DNA of 64,000 nt from an uncultured Paracoccaceae bacterium (lineage in GTDB: Bacteria > Pseudomonadota > Alphaproteobacteria > Rhodobacterales > Rhodobacteraceae). The DNA is taken from NCBI GenBank assembly GCA_947503765.1, contig CANNFA010000003.1, positions 496,001-560,000 of the forward strand. The letters run 5' to 3'. The notes beneath the pieces are model-generated. The model was given only the letters and a program-made list of their open reading frames with translations. It did not search any database and was not told where the DNA came from. Below, one piece after another: positions 9,456-18,102 of the stretch (its first letter is position 1; every line of letters starts with the position of its first letter). The position numbers were made by a program, and so were the translations under genes.

Positions 9456-10568
9456 ATGAGACATCTGGGGAAGGCCGCGGCGCTTGCGGCCGCATTCGGC
9501 ACATCGGCAATCGCGGGCGGGGTCGACCGCTCGGAACAGCCCATCGGCATCATCTTCGAGCCGGGCAACTATATCGAATTCACCTACCGGACCGTCAATC
9601 CCGACATCTCCGGCACTCAGGTCGCGGTTCTGCCGCCGACCGTGACCGGCAGCGATTCGGGCAGCCAGGCCCGCGGCTTCGGCTATACCGGGCTGGCCCT
9701 GAAATTCGGGATCACCGACAATTTCGACCTGTCGCTGATCTACGACCAGCCCTACGGCGCCTCGATCGACTATCCGCTTGGCACCGGCTTCTACGCATCG
9801 GGCGCCAGCGCGAACCTGTCCGCCGATGCGTTCTCGGCGATTGGACGCTACCGGTTCGGCGGCGGCTTCAGCGCCTATGCGGGCCTGCGCCACCAGACCT
9901 TTTCGGCCAATGCCGTTGTGCCCTTTGCCAGCGGCTACAGCGGCGATACCGGCGCCGACGGAAGCTTTGGCTACCTACTGGGCGCGGCCTACGAGCGGCC
10001 CGATATCGCGCTGCGCGTCGCGCTGACCTATTTCTCGAAGATCAGCCACGACCTGACGGCGGTGGAAAACTCGCTGGCGCTGGGGGCCGGGCGCATATCG
10101 GGGCTGACGGTGGAAACGCCGCAGGCGGTGAACCTCGATCTCCAGACCGGCATCGCGCCGGGCACGCTGCTTTTCGGCGGCGTCCGCTGGGCGAACTGGA
10201 GCGATTTCGACATCACGCCCGACGATTACCGCACCCTGACCGGGGGATCGCTGGTATCCTATGCCGACGACACGTTCACCTACACGCTGGGCATCGGCCG
10301 GCAGCTGACCGAGAACTGGGCGATCGCGGTGACCGCCACGCATGAGCCGTCCAATGGCGGTTTCCGGTCGAACCTGAACCCGACCGACGGGCGCAACGCG
10401 GTGGGGCTGGGCGTGACCTATACCCAGGATGAGTTCAAGCTTCAGGCCGGGCTGCAGCATATCTGGATCGGCGACGGCACCACCACGCTGGACGGCGTGA
10501 CGCCGGCCGGCGAGTTCGAGGACAACACCGCGCTGGCCTTCGGGCTGAAGGCCGGCTTCAGCTTCTGA
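9456..10568 (+). CDS. FadL/OmpP1-family outer membrane protein
   Basis: A 370-residue outer-membrane beta-barrel with a signal peptide (RHLGKAAALAAAFGTSAIAGG), an N-terminal segment before the first strand, alternating amphipathic strands, and a C-terminal aromatic residue in LKAGFSF, as required for barrel insertion. Features such as FGYTGLALKFGITDNFDLSLIYDQPYG and TLLFGGVRWANWSDF match the FadL/TodX hydrophobic-substrate channels that move fatty acids or aromatic compounds across the outer membrane. It is shorter than E. coli FadL, as is common in this order. It has its own 183-bp upstream region and is convergent with fabD. Confidence 0.85.
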   Translation: MRHLGKAAALAAAFGTSAIAGGVDRSEQPIGIIFEPGNYIEFTYRTVNPDISGTQVAVLPPTVTGSDSGSQARGFGYTGLALKFGITDNFDLSLIYDQPYGASIDYPLGTGFYASGASANLSADAFSAIGRYRFGGGFSAYAGLRHQTFSANAVVPFASGYSGDTGADGSFGYLLGAAYERPDIALRVALTYFSKISHDLTAVENSLALGAGRISGLTVETPQAVNLDLQTGIAPGTLLFGGVRWANWSDFDITPDDYRTLTGGSLVSYADDTFTYTLGIGRQLTENWAIAVTATHEPSNGGFRSNLNPTDGRNAVGLGVTYTQDEFKLQAGLQHIWIGDGTTTLDGVTPAGEFEDNTALAFGLKAGFSF

Positions 10569-10574
10569 TCGTGC

Positions 10575-10627
10575 CTGGATCCGGGGCAAGGCACTGCGCG
10601 GGGCGCTCGTGTCTTGCCCCTGGTCCG
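10575..10627. terminator. imperfect inverted repeat between convergent genes
   Basis: Two 19-base arms (10575-10593 and 10609-10627) pair at about 15 positions around GGGGCAAG / CTTGCCCC. The repeat lies between the ends of the FadL-like gene and fabD, so it may act as a two-way terminator, although no T-tract follows on either strand. Confidence 0.35.
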
Positions 10628-10643
10628 TACCGGGCGTGCCCGA

Positions 10644-11588
10644 TCACTCCGCCAGGCTTGCCGCCGCCGCGCGGACCTCTTCCGGGGTGCCCACGACGCG
10701 CGTTGCCAGCGATCGATCGATGCGCCGCACCATCCCGGTCAGCGCCTTGCCGGCGCCGATTTCCCAGGTCTCGGACACGCCCTGCCCGGCCATCCACGCC
10801 ACCGATTCGCGCCACCGGACAGAGGCCGTGACCTGCGCCACCAGCAGCGCGCGGATTTCCTCGGGGTCGGTCACCGGCCCGGCCTTGACGTTCGCCACCA
10901 CCGGCACGGACGGCGCCGCGATCGTCACCTCGGCCAGCGCGGCCTGCATCGCCTCGGCGGCGGGCTGCATCAACGCGCAGTGGAACGGCGCGCTGACCGG
11001 CAACAGCACGGCCCGCTTCGCGCCCGCTTCCTTGGCAAGATCCAGCGCCCGGTCCACCGCCGCCTTGGCGCCGGAGACCACCACCTGCCCCGGATCGTTG
11101 TCGTTCGCGGCCTGGCAGACCTCGCCGGGGGCGGCCGCGGCCTCTGCCACGCGGGACGCGGCCTCGAAGTCGAGGCCCAGCAGCGCGGCCATCGCGCCTT
11201 CGCCCACCGGCACGGCGTCCTGCATCGCCTCGCCGCGGATCCGCAGCAGCCGCGCGGTGTCGGCAAGGGTCAGCGCGCCGGACGCGGCCAGCGCCGAATA
11301 CTCGCCCAGCGAATGGCCGGCCACGTAGGACGCGGCGTCGACCTTCACGCCCTCTGCCGCGAGCGCGGCCATCGCCGCCATCGAGGTCGCCATCAGCGCC
11401 GGCTGGGCATTGCGGGTGAGGGTCAGGTCCGCGATCTCGCCATCCCAGATCAGCGCGCTCAGCTTTTCGCCAAGCGCCGCGTCGACCTCGTCGAACACGG
11501 AAGCGGCGTCCGGGTAGTGGTCTGCCAGCGCCCGGCCCATGCCGATCGCCTGGGCGCCCTGCCCCGGAAAGATGAAAGCGCGGCTCAT
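10644..11588 (-). CDS. fabD: malonyl-CoA:ACP transacylase
   Basis: A 314-residue cytoplasmic enzyme that loads malonate from CoA onto acyl carrier protein for fatty acid synthesis. It has the FPGQGAQ oxyanion motif at residues 7-13, the nucleophile motif GHSLGEYSAL with Ser93, and the APFHC motif with the catalytic His near residue 200. The C-terminal part contains TWEIGAGKALTGMVRRID. The start at ATG 11586-11588 is supported by AGGGAGAA just upstream; the frame continues further but without family similarity. It lies 66 bp after the hypothetical gene at 11655 on the same strand. The usual fabG/acpP partners are not in the window. Confidence 0.97.
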   Translation of the reverse strand: MSRAFIFPGQGAQAIGMGRALADHYPDAASVFDEVDAALGEKLSALIWDGEIADLTLTRNAQPALMATSMAAMAALAAEGVKVDAASYVAGHSLGEYSALAASGALTLADTARLLRIRGEAMQDAVPVGEGAMAALLGLDFEAASRVAEAAAAPGEVCQAANDNDPGQVVVSGAKAAVDRALDLAKEAGAKRAVLLPVSAPFHCALMQPAAEAMQAALAEVTIAAPSVPVVANVKAGPVTDPEEIRALLVAQVTASVRWRESVAWMAGQGVSETWEIGAGKALTGMVRRIDRSLATRVVGTPEEVRAAAASLAE

Positions 11589-11654
11589 GTCGGTTCTCCC
11601 TGATCGCCTGCATTGCCGCGCGGATTTAGCGCGCCGCGGCGGCCAAGGCAATTC

Positions 11655-12095
11655 TCAGGCGAATTCCGGCCGCGCCTGCGCCTTGAGCCGTCCCAGACTC
11701 GAGCCGCAGACCAGTTGCCACGACGAAACCTGCCGCGCCACCGGGGCAAGATCGGCCTCGAGCCGGCGGCGCACCGCCTCGAGCGCGCTGCGTTTTCCGA
11801 AGGCGGCGGGCAGCGCGCCCGCATCGCCGGCAAGACGCAGAAGCAGGCAGGCGGACAGCCCGCAGCGCATGATCTCGCAGCCCGCCACCTCGTCGAAGCG
11901 CAGCAGCCGCGGCGGCGCATCCGTGTTCGCGCGGCCCGCCACGCGGATTGCGCGCCGCGTCAGGTCCACCGCCACCTCGCAGCCGCGCGCGCCGGGCAGC
12001 AGCCCCGGCGCCGACACGATCACGTATCCCGCCTGCGTCTCGCGCAGGCTCAGGGCGCCGGTGCCGGGCAGCCTGTCCATGAAATCATCCGTCAT
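11655..12095 (-). CDS. hypothetical protein, possible PH-like fold
   Basis: A 146-residue protein I do not recognise as a named family. It has no signal peptide and no membrane segment. The pattern CEVAVDLTRRAIRVAGR, LRFDEVAGCEI and CLLLRLAG, followed by a C-terminal helix (RSALEAVRRRLEADLAPVA), resembles the strand-plus-helix layout of bacterial PH-like domains, but this is only a suggestion. The start at 12095 has CAGGTAAG upstream. It precedes fabD on the same strand by 66 bp and is divergent from rpsF. Coding is supported by an uninterrupted frame and strong GC bias at third positions. Confidence 0.65.
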   Translation of the reverse strand: MTDDFMDRLPGTGALSLRETQAGYVIVSAPGLLPGARGCEVAVDLTRRAIRVAGRANTDAPPRLLRFDEVAGCEIMRCGLSACLLLRLAGDAGALPAAFGKRSALEAVRRRLEADLAPVARQVSSWQLVCGSSLGRLKAQARPEFA

Positions 12096-12202
12096 TGCAA
12101 ATCTTACCTGTCAGCTCAGCGGCCCCCGGGCGCATTCTGACCGCGAAACATGTCCAGAGTTCGGCACGCGCCGGGCATTCCCGCGAAACCCGCGCGCGGC
12201 CC

Positions 12203-12230
12203 TTGCATCCGCACCGCCCGGCTGTATAAG
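12203..12230 (+). promoter_or_regulatory. sigma-70-like promoter of rpsF operon
   Basis: TTGCAT at 12203-12208 and TATAAG at 12225-12230 are separated by 16 bp and sit upstream of the structured 5' leader of rpsF. Transcription would start near 12237, about 105 nt before the rpsF ATG. Confidence 0.5.
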
Positions 12231-12232
12231 GC

Positions 12233-12293
12233 ATCTTCCTTCCGCGAAGATCGGTGAACCGGCGCAGTCTCTCGTGGTTCGGCCCGCGGAAGG
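12233..12293 (+). promoter_or_regulatory. candidate S6:S18 autoregulatory leader hairpin
   Basis: A 9-bp perfect stem (CCTTCCGCG at 12238-12246 with CGCGGAAGG at 12285-12293) encloses an inner GAACC/GGTTC stem (12256-12260 with 12276-12280) and GC-rich internal loops. It lies in the 5' leader of rpsF, where many bacteria carry an RNA motif bound by the S6:S18 complex. An alternative short hairpin, ATCTTC (12233-12238) with GAAGAT (12246-12251), would compete with the left arm. Function is inferred from position and shape. Confidence 0.5.
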
Positions 12294-12341
12294 CGATCCG
12301 GCCGGACCTTTGAAATGCGCCTGAACATGAATGGAGAGCAC

Positions 12342-12695
12342 ATGCCGCTTTACGAGCATGTATTCATCTCGCGCCAGGATCTGTCCAGCGCGCAGGCCGA
12401 GGGCCTGGTTGAACATTTCACCTCCGTACTCGGGGATAACGGCGGCAAGCTGGTCGATTCCGAGTATTGGGGCGTCAAGACGATGTCCTACAAGATCAAC
12501 AAGAACCGCAAGGGCCATTATGCCTTTCTGCGCACCGACGCGCCCGCGCCCGCCGTGCAGGAAATGGAACGGCTGATGCGGCTGCATGACGACGTGATGC
12601 GTGTGCTGACCATCAAGGTCGACGAACATGCCGAAGGCCCGTCGATCCAGATGCAGAAGCGCGACGAGCGCGACACCCGCCGCGACCGGCGCTGA
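12342..12695 (+). CDS. rpsF: 30S ribosomal protein S6
   Basis: A 117-residue ribosomal protein that binds the central domain of 16S rRNA with S18. It starts MPLYEHVFISRQDL, has the conserved GGKLVDSEYWGVKTMSYKI region and ends in a charged tail (RDERDTRRDRR). ATG 12342 is preceded by GGAGAG at 12333-12338, which decides it over the in-frame upstream codons. It is the first gene of the rpsF-rpsR-rplI operon, with 14 bp to rpsR. The leader upstream probably mediates feedback by the S6:S18 pair. Confidence 0.97.
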   Translation: MPLYEHVFISRQDLSSAQAEGLVEHFTSVLGDNGGKLVDSEYWGVKTMSYKINKNRKGHYAFLRTDAPAPAVQEMERLMRLHDDVMRVLTIKVDEHAEGPSIQMQKRDERDTRRDRR

Positions 12696-12709
12696 GAGGA
12701 GACTGACAG

Positions 12710-12937
12710 ATGGCAGCAAAACCGTTCTTCCGCCGCCGCAAGGTTTGCCCCTTCTCCGGCGACAATGCACCCAAGATCGACTACAAGGACACGAGGCTCC
12801 TGCAGCGCTACATTTCCGAGCGTGGCAAGATCGTGCCGTCGCGGATCACCGCGGTGTCGTCCAAGAAGCAGCGTGAGCTGGCCCGTGCGATCAAGCGCGC
12901 CCGGTTCCTCGCCCTGCTTCCCTATGCCGTGAAGTAA
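12710..12937 (+). CDS. rpsR: 30S ribosomal protein S18
   Basis: A 75-residue ribosomal protein with the expected [15 protein letters not shown]-terminus, the [19 protein letters not shown] core and the [14 protein letters not shown] ending. It forms a heterodimer with S6 on the 30S platform. A GAGGAG ribosome site precedes the ATG. It is the second gene of the operon, 12 bp before rplI. Confidence 0.98.
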   Translation: MAAKPFFRRRKVCPFSGDNAPKIDYKDTRLLQRYISERGKIVPSRITAVSSKKQRELARAIKRARFLALLPYAVK

Positions 12938-12949
12938 GGAGGAACAGAC

Positions 12950-13579
12950 ATGGACGTCATTCTTCTCGAACGCGTGGCGAAGCTCGGCCAGATGGGCGAC
13001 GTTGTCAGCGTCAAGGAGGGCTATGCCCGCAACTTCCTTCTGCCCCAGAAGAAGGCCCTGCGCGCATCGCGTGACAATATCGACGCCTTCAAGGATCAGA
13101 AGGCCGATCTCGAGGCACGCAACCTCGAGAGCAAGAAAGAGGCCGAGTCGCTGGCGCAGCGGCTGGACGGCGCGAAATTCGTGGTGATCCGCGCCGCGTC
13201 GGATGGCGGCTCGCTCTACGGGTCCGTCACGCCCCGCGACGTCGAGGCGGTGGCCCGCGAAGAGGGCCTGTCGGTCAGCCGCAAGCAGGTCGTGATCGGC
13301 ACCCCGATCAAGGAACTGGGCCTGCGCGACATCTCGGTGGTGCTGCACCCCGAGGTCGAGGCGACCGTGACGCTGAACGTCGCGCGCTCGCCCGAAGAGG
13401 CCGAGCTTCAGGCGCAGGGCAAGTCGATCCGCGACCTTGCCGCCGAAGAAGAGGCCGCGGCCGATTTCGAGATCTCCGAGCTGTTCGACGACATCGGCGC
13501 CGCGGCGTCCGACGATTCGGACCTGCGGGTGGACACGCCGGAAAGCGGCGGCAGCGGCGAGGAACAGCCGGAAACCTGA
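12950..13579 (+). CDS. rplI: 50S ribosomal protein L9
   Basis: A 209-residue protein that binds 23S rRNA near the L1 stalk. The N-terminal domain is canonical ([33 protein letters not shown]), followed by a long connecting helix and a C-terminal domain with [14 protein letters not shown]. It is longer than the roughly 150-residue E. coli protein because of an acidic C-terminal extension (residues about 160-209, rich in E, D, S and G), which is common in alphaproteobacteria. AGGAGG lies ahead of the ATG. It closes the operon and is followed by a strong terminator. Confidence 0.97.
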   Translation: MDVILLERVAKLGQMGDVVSVKEGYARNFLLPQKKALRASRDNIDAFKDQKADLEARNLESKKEAESLAQRLDGAKFVVIRAASDGGSLYGSVTPRDVEAVAREEGLSVSRKQVVIGTPIKELGLRDISVVLHPEVEATVTLNVARSPEEAELQAQGKSIRDLAAEEEAAADFEISELFDDIGAAASDDSDLRVDTPESGGSGEEQPET

Positions 13580-13604
13580 CCGCCGCGCGGCAGACGCAGT
13601 TTGG

Positions 13605-13633
13605 GGGCCGTCCGGGAGACCGGGCGGCCCTTT
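13605..13633 (+). terminator. rho-independent terminator after rplI
   Basis: An 11-bp stem (13605-13615 with 13620-13630, one G:T pair) with a GAGA loop is followed by TTT. It lies 25 bp past the rplI stop and closes the rpsF-rpsR-rplI operon. Confidence 0.8.
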
Positions 13634-13889
13634 CCCTTGGCCGCAGGACAAGCCGCGCCCGCGGCGGGCCGCGGCGCGGCGATCCAACGCCCGATGCTCC
13701 TCGGTTTATCCTGGAATATTCGCAAAAGATCGCCTCGGCGCGCGTCTGCCCACAAATCGCCGGGCCGTGAGGGCGGCCCGCCGATGGCGCGGCGCCCTTC
13801 GGGCTTGAATCCGCGCCTTGGCCTCTTCCGATTTGAAATCCGCGCCGCGTGCCACATCTGGTTTGCCGACACCAGATGGAGATGACCCG
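13634..13889. other. gene-free stretch before the sugar dehydrogenase
   Basis: Together with the terminator this makes a gap of about 310 bp. It contains no frame with family similarity. A near-repeat TTGAATCCGCGCC / TTGAAATCCGCGCC occurs at about 13805-13844, and the ribosome site GGAG lies at 13878-13881. The promoter of the next gene is presumably here, but no convincing -35/-10 pair was found. Confidence 0.4.
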
Positions 13890-15083
13890 ATGCGATCCGC
13901 CGCCCGTGCCCTTGCCGTGACCGCCCTCGCAACCCTTGCCGCGCCCGCCGCCGCGCAGGAATTCGAGCGCGGGCCGCGCAATACCGATCTTGCCCCCGCC
14001 TTTCCCGAGCAATTCCGCGCCAAGCTGGTGAATTCCGGCGTCGAGCTGGCGCAAGAGATCGTCGCGGGCGGGCTGGAGCATCCATGGGGCATCGAGGTTC
14101 TGCCCGAGGGCGGCTATCTCGTGACCGAACGCGCCGGCCGGATGCGCCATATCGCGGCGGACGGCACGCTGTCGGATCCGATCGCCGGGGTGCCGGACGT
14201 GGTCGCGCTGCGCCAGGGCGGGCTGCTGGATGTCGCGCTGGCCCCCGATTTCGAAGACAGCCGGATGATCTACTGGTCCTACGCAAAGCCGGTGGACGGC
14301 GACAAGACCGCGACCGCCGCCGCGCGCGGCGTTCTGGCCGAGGATTACAGCGCCATCACCGGTGTCGAGCTGATCTTCGAGCAGTTCCCCGCCGTCCCCG
14401 TCCCCGCCCATTTCGGCAGCCGCATCGTGTTCGACGGCGACGGCCATGTCTTCATCACCACGGGCGAGCATTTCACCGAGGAATACCGGCAATATGCCCA
14501 GGATCTGGACAAGACGTTCGGCAAGGTGGTGCGGCTAAACCTCGACGGCTCGGTGCCGCGGGACAATCCGTTCGTGCACCAGGACGGGGCCATCGCCTCG
14601 ATCTGGTCCTATGGCCACCGCAACATCCAGGGCGCCTATATGTGGAACGATCAGCTCTGGACCATCGAGCACGGCCCGCAAGGCGGGGACGAGCTGAACA
14701 TCCCCGAGCCGGGCGGCAATTACGGCTGGCCCGTCGTGTCCTACGGCCAGAAATACAGCGGCGCGCCGATCGGCACCGGCAAGGCCAGCGCCGATGGGTT
14801 CGAGGAGCCGGTGTATTTCTGGGATCCGGTAATCGCGCCCGCGGGCATGCACCCTTATGACGGCGACATGTTCCCCGACTGGCAGGGCGATCTGCTGATC
14901 TCGTCGCTCACGCCCGGCGGACTGGTGCGTCTGGAAATTGCCGATGGCCGCGTGGTGGCCGAGGAACGGCTGCTGATGGACATCGGCCGGGTGCGCGATG
15001 TCGAGATCGACGCGGACGGCGCGATCCTGATCCTGACCGACCGGCCGGATGGCGCGCTTGTCCGCCTGACACCGAAGGAGTAG
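13890..15083 (+). CDS. PQQ-dependent sugar dehydrogenase family protein
   Basis: A 397-residue secreted protein of the soluble glucose/sorbosone dehydrogenase family (six-bladed beta-propeller, PQQ and calcium). The signal peptide (ALAVTALATLAAPAAAQ) targets the periplasm. Family motifs visible are LEHPWGIEVLPEGGYLVTERAGR, QGGLLDVALAPDF, the HFGSRIVFDGDGHVFITTGEH block with catalytic-site residues, SYGHRNIQGAY and EHGPQGGDELN. The start at ATG 13890 has GGAG eight bases upstream; the longer frame has no signal peptide at its start. It is probably an aldose dehydrogenase donating electrons to the respiratory chain; the sugar is unknown. Confidence 0.9.
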   Translation: MRSAARALAVTALATLAAPAAAQEFERGPRNTDLAPAFPEQFRAKLVNSGVELAQEIVAGGLEHPWGIEVLPEGGYLVTERAGRMRHIAADGTLSDPIAGVPDVVALRQGGLLDVALAPDFEDSRMIYWSYAKPVDGDKTATAAARGVLAEDYSAITGVELIFEQFPAVPVPAHFGSRIVFDGDGHVFITTGEHFTEEYRQYAQDLDKTFGKVVRLNLDGSVPRDNPFVHQDGAIASIWSYGHRNIQGAYMWNDQLWTIEHGPQGGDELNIPEPGGNYGWPVVSYGQKYSGAPIGTGKASADGFEEPVYFWDPVIAPAGMHPYDGDMFPDWQGDLLISSLTPGGLVRLEIADGRVVAEERLLMDIGRVRDVEIDADGAILILTDRPDGALVRLTPKE

Positions 15084-15091
15084 CGCGCCGC

Positions 15092-15517
15092 TCAGCCTTC
15101 CGGGATGTCGCCCCGGTCGACCATGGCGGCGGTCAGATCGGCATAGGCGGCGCGCCACGCCGCTTCGACATCGCGGCCCAGATCGTCCTCCAGCACCCCG
15201 CGCAGGGTGGCGATAAGCGCCTCCAGCATGGGCGCGAACATCTCGGCCGTGACCCCGAGGCGCCGGTGCTGCTGCCCCAGCTTCCCGATCCGCTCGGCCA
15301 GCGCCTCGGGCGTCTCGATCCCGCTCATCACGGTTTCCATCGTGGTCATGAACTTCATGCCCTGCCCGGCCAGGTCGCCATCGCGGAACAGCGCCCGCAG
15401 ATCGGGCCGCAGGCGGAACAATTCATCGTAGAACGCGGTCGAGGCCGGCTCGAGCCGCGGCCGCATACGCTCGAAACTCCATTGGATCAGGGCGATCTGT
15501 TCATGCGTCACCGGCAT
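15092..15517 (-). CDS. single-domain globin (bacterial haemoglobin type)
   Basis: A 141-residue globin like the haem domain of flavohaemoglobins and Vitreoscilla haemoglobin. It has TAFYDELFRLRPDLRALFRDGD in the B-C region, and a helix containing QQHRRLGVTAEMFAPMLEALIATL that carries the proximal-His region. No reductase domain is attached. Such globins handle oxygen or nitric oxide in the cytoplasm. ATG 15515-15517 is chosen because GAGGAGG lies upstream. It is convergent with the sugar dehydrogenase, with 8 bp between the ends. An FNR-like box lies about 57 bp upstream of the start, which points to control by oxygen or NO. Confidence 0.85.
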   Translation of the reverse strand: MPVTHEQIALIQWSFERMRPRLEPASTAFYDELFRLRPDLRALFRDGDLAGQGMKFMTTMETVMSGIETPEALAERIGKLGQQHRRLGVTAEMFAPMLEALIATLRGVLEDDLGRDVEAAWRAAYADLTAAMVDRGDIPEG

Positions 15518-15566
15518 GGGCGGTCCTCCTCGGCGCAAATGCTACGCGGTGCGCGCAGGGTGCACC

Positions 15567-15580
15567 TTGATCCACCTCAA
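15567..15580 (-). promoter_or_regulatory. FNR/Dnr-family box upstream of globin
   Basis: TTGATCCACCTCAA matches the FNR/CRP-type consensus TTGAT-N4-ATCAA at nine of ten defined positions. Its centre is about 57 bp upstream of the globin start. The neighbouring Hint gene starts at 15672 on the other strand, so the box could affect both. Confidence 0.6.
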
Positions 15581-15671
15581 TGGCGCGAAAGCGGTTAAAA
15601 TTGCGCCTATCGCTTTACCGGGCCTTAAACGGGCGCCCCCATGGTAAGGCGACATCGGAACGGCGGGGGCC

Positions 15672-16709
15672 ATGACACGCACATATCACGCGGCGGACGT
15701 CTCGTTCGCCACCGCGACCGGGCGCAATGTGCGCAGCGGCGCGGGGACAAGCACGTTCGACGACGCGCCAAGCACGACGCGGGCGCTGACCATCGCGGCA
15801 GCCGGGCGCGCGGGCCGGGCGGGGGCACCCTGCGGTTTCGCGCCGGGCGAGCGGTACGACATCGGCTTTCGCGCGCGGCGGCCGGTCCTGCTTCGCGCGG
15901 CGCGGGTGATCCGCAACGATTGCCACGCCGGCAGCGGCGCGGTGGTGTTCGACGGCACGGACGAGGGCGGAACCCCCGTCCAGGTGATCTGGACGCCGGA
16001 TTTCGACCTCGAACGCTGGTACTGGGACAATGCCGGCCCGAACGGCGCGCCCCTGTTCCACACCGGGCGCGGTGCGAAGGTGGCGCAGGTCTTCGGCCAT
16101 GTCGCCGCCGGCACCCGCATCGGCGCGCCGCACGGCCCGGTGCCGGTGCAATACCTTCAGGCCGGGCTGCCGGTGGCCACCCGCGACAGCGGCGCGCGGC
16201 CGGTGCTGTGGCTGGGCGAGCGGCGGGGCCCCGGCATCGGCCCGGCCGCCCCCGTGGTGTTCGAGATCGGGGCGATCGGCAACACCCGCCGGCTGCTGCT
16301 GTCGCAGCGGCATCGCGTCCTGATCGCGCATCCGCTGGCAGAGCTGTATTTCGGCCTGCCCGAAGTGTTCGTTCCGGCCGCCGCGCTGGCGAACGGCCGC
16401 GACATCCGGATCGAGCCGCGCCCGCGCATCCGCTGGTTCAGCATCCTGCTGGACCGGCACGAGGTACTGACCGCCGACGGCGTTCCGGCCGAAAGCCTGT
16501 TCCTGGGCGATGTCACGCCCGCCCGCCTGCCCGGCCCAAAGCTGCGCGACGTGGCGCTGCTCTATCCCGAGCTTGCCGGCTGGACCCGCGGCACCGGCGT
16601 GCAGACGGCGCGCCCGGTCCTGTCCGGTATCGAGGCGCGGTTCCTGGCCGCCGCCATGGGCATCGCCCGCCGCCCGGCCAAGGCGCTGTCCTGGCGCGCC
16701 GCCGCATGA
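15672..16709 (+). CDS. Hint-domain protein with the catalytic Cys replaced
   Basis: A 345-residue protein. The N-terminal ~140 residues are a non-catalytic domain (starting MTRTYHAADVSFATATGR) that I do not recognise. Residues about 140-290 align by eye to the Hint domain of the protein at 2843: VAAGTRIGAPHGPVPVQYLQAG corresponds to its [13 protein letters not shown] segment, and LLLSQRHRVLI matches the SRQHALLL His motif. The nucleophilic Cys is missing; the matching position is His (GHVAAGT), so self-cleavage is unlikely. No signal peptide is visible. The upstream region carries the FNR-like box of the divergent globin gene. Function is unknown. Confidence 0.7.
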   Translation: MTRTYHAADVSFATATGRNVRSGAGTSTFDDAPSTTRALTIAAAGRAGRAGAPCGFAPGERYDIGFRARRPVLLRAARVIRNDCHAGSGAVVFDGTDEGGTPVQVIWTPDFDLERWYWDNAGPNGAPLFHTGRGAKVAQVFGHVAAGTRIGAPHGPVPVQYLQAGLPVATRDSGARPVLWLGERRGPGIGPAAPVVFEIGAIGNTRRLLLSQRHRVLIAHPLAELYFGLPEVFVPAAALANGRDIRIEPRPRIRWFSILLDRHEVLTADGVPAESLFLGDVTPARLPGPKLRDVALLYPELAGWTRGTGVQTARPVLSGIEARFLAAAMGIARRPAKALSWRAAA

Positions 16710-16712
16710 TGC

Positions 16713-16742
16713 AAAAGGGGCCGCCCTTTGCCGGACGGCCCC
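16713..16742 (-). terminator. rho-independent terminator of tig
   Basis: On the minus strand a 10-bp GC stem (one G:T pair) with a six-base loop is followed by TTTT. It lies 29 bp past the trigger factor stop and between convergent genes. Confidence 0.75.
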
Positions 16743-16770
16743 CGAAACCTTGCTCGTGCGGAAAGAAGGA

Positions 16771-18102
16771 TTACTCCTCCTCTTCCTCCAGCGCCTCGAT
16801 CGCCTTTTCCAGCTCTTCCTTGCTGACCGGCTTTTCCTCGATCTGCGCCAGCTCGAACAGGTAATCCACCACCTTGTCCTCGAACAGCGGCGCCTGGATC
16901 TGCTGGCGCATCTGCGGGTTCTGCTGGACGAATTCGAAGAATTGACGCTCCTGCCCCGGATACTGGCGCGCCTGGGTCATCACCGCCTGGGTCATCTCGG
17001 AATCGGACACCTCGATCTCGTTCTTCTGGCCCAGCTCGGCCAGCAGCAGGCCCAGCCGCACACGGCGTTCAGCCAGCTTGAGGTGTTCCTCTGTCGGCTC
17101 GATCTCGCCGTGATCGTGACCGTGATCCTCGGGATGATCCTCGTGGTAAAGCTGGTGGGCGATCTGCTTCGCCTCGGTCTCGACCAGGGTCGGCGGCAGA
17201 TCGAAGCTGACCTTCTCGTCCAGCTGGTCGAGCAGGCGGCGCTTCATCACGGCCCGCGCGGCCTGGCCGTATTCGGCGGCCAGCCGCTCGCGGATCTGCG
17301 CCTTCAGCGCGTCCAGATCGTCGGAGCCGTATTTCTTGGCCAGCTCGTCATCGACCGACGCGGCGACCGGCGCCTTCACCTCCTTGACGGTGCAGGCAAA
17401 GACGGCCTCCTTGCCGGCCAGATGCTCGGCGCCGTATTCCTCGGGGAAGGTCACGGTGACGTTCTTCTCGTCGCCCGCGGTGACGCCGACAAGCTGTTCC
17501 TCGAAACCGGGGATGAAGCTGTTCGAGCCCAGCGTCAGCGGATAATCCTCGGCCGCGCCGCCCTCGAATTCCTCGCCGTCCACCGACCCCTTGAAGTCGA
17601 TCACGACCTGGTCGCCATTTTCGGCGGCACCGTCCTTGGCCTCGAAATCCTGCGCCTGCTCGGCCAGCGACTTGAGCGCGTCGTCCACGGCGCTCTCCTC
17701 GGGCTCGACGACCATCTTCTCCAGCGTCAGGCTGCCGGCGTCGACCTCGGGGATCTCGGGCAGCTTTTCATAGGACATCTGGACCTCGACATCGTCGCCT
17801 TCCTTCCAGTCCTTGTTGGTCATCTCGACATTCGGCTGCAGCGCCGGACGGTCGCCCGAGTCCTCGAAATGCTTGTTCATGGCGCCGTCGATGGCTTCCT
17901 GCATCGCCTCGCCCATGACCTGCGGGCCGAACTGCTTTTTCAGCAGCGCCATCGGCACCTTGCCCTTGCGAAACCCCTTCATCTGGACATCCGGCTGCGC
18001 CTCGGCCAGCTTGGCATCGACCTTCTCGTCCAGCTCCGCCGCGGTCAGAGTGATGGAATATTCGCGCTTCAGACCGTCGTTGAGGGTCTCGTTGACCTGC
18101 AT
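16771..18102 (-). CDS. tig: trigger factor (ribosome-associated chaperone, PPIase)
   Basis: A 443-residue chaperone that binds at the ribosome exit tunnel and catalyses prolyl isomerisation. The N-terminal ribosome-binding domain has [19 protein letters not shown], the ribosome-docking motif. The central FKBP domain (residues about 160-250) has [19 protein letters not shown] and [13 protein letters not shown]. The C-terminal helical arms end in a poly-Glu tail. The start at ATG 18100-18102 follows GGAAGGATG and matches the [15 protein letters not shown] family start; the longer frame runs into the tRNA-proximal region and is not used. It is monocistronic, with its own terminator. Confidence 0.97.
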   Translation of the reverse strand: MQVNETLNDGLKREYSITLTAAELDEKVDAKLAEAQPDVQMKGFRKGKVPMALLKKQFGPQVMGEAMQEAIDGAMNKHFEDSGDRPALQPNVEMTNKDWKEGDDVEVQMSYEKLPEIPEVDAGSLTLEKMVVEPEESAVDDALKSLAEQAQDFEAKDGAAENGDQVVIDFKGSVDGEEFEGGAAEDYPLTLGSNSFIPGFEEQLVGVTAGDEKNVTVTFPEEYGAEHLAGKEAVFACTVKEVKAPVAASVDDELAKKYGSDDLDALKAQIRERLAAEYGQAARAVMKRRLLDQLDEKVSFDLPPTLVETEAKQIAHQLYHEDHPEDHGHDHGEIEPTEEHLKLAERRVRLGLLLAELGQKNEIEVSDSEMTQAVMTQARQYPGQERQFFEFVQQNPQMRQQIQAPLFEDKVVDYLFELAQIEEKPVSKEELEKAIEALEEEEE

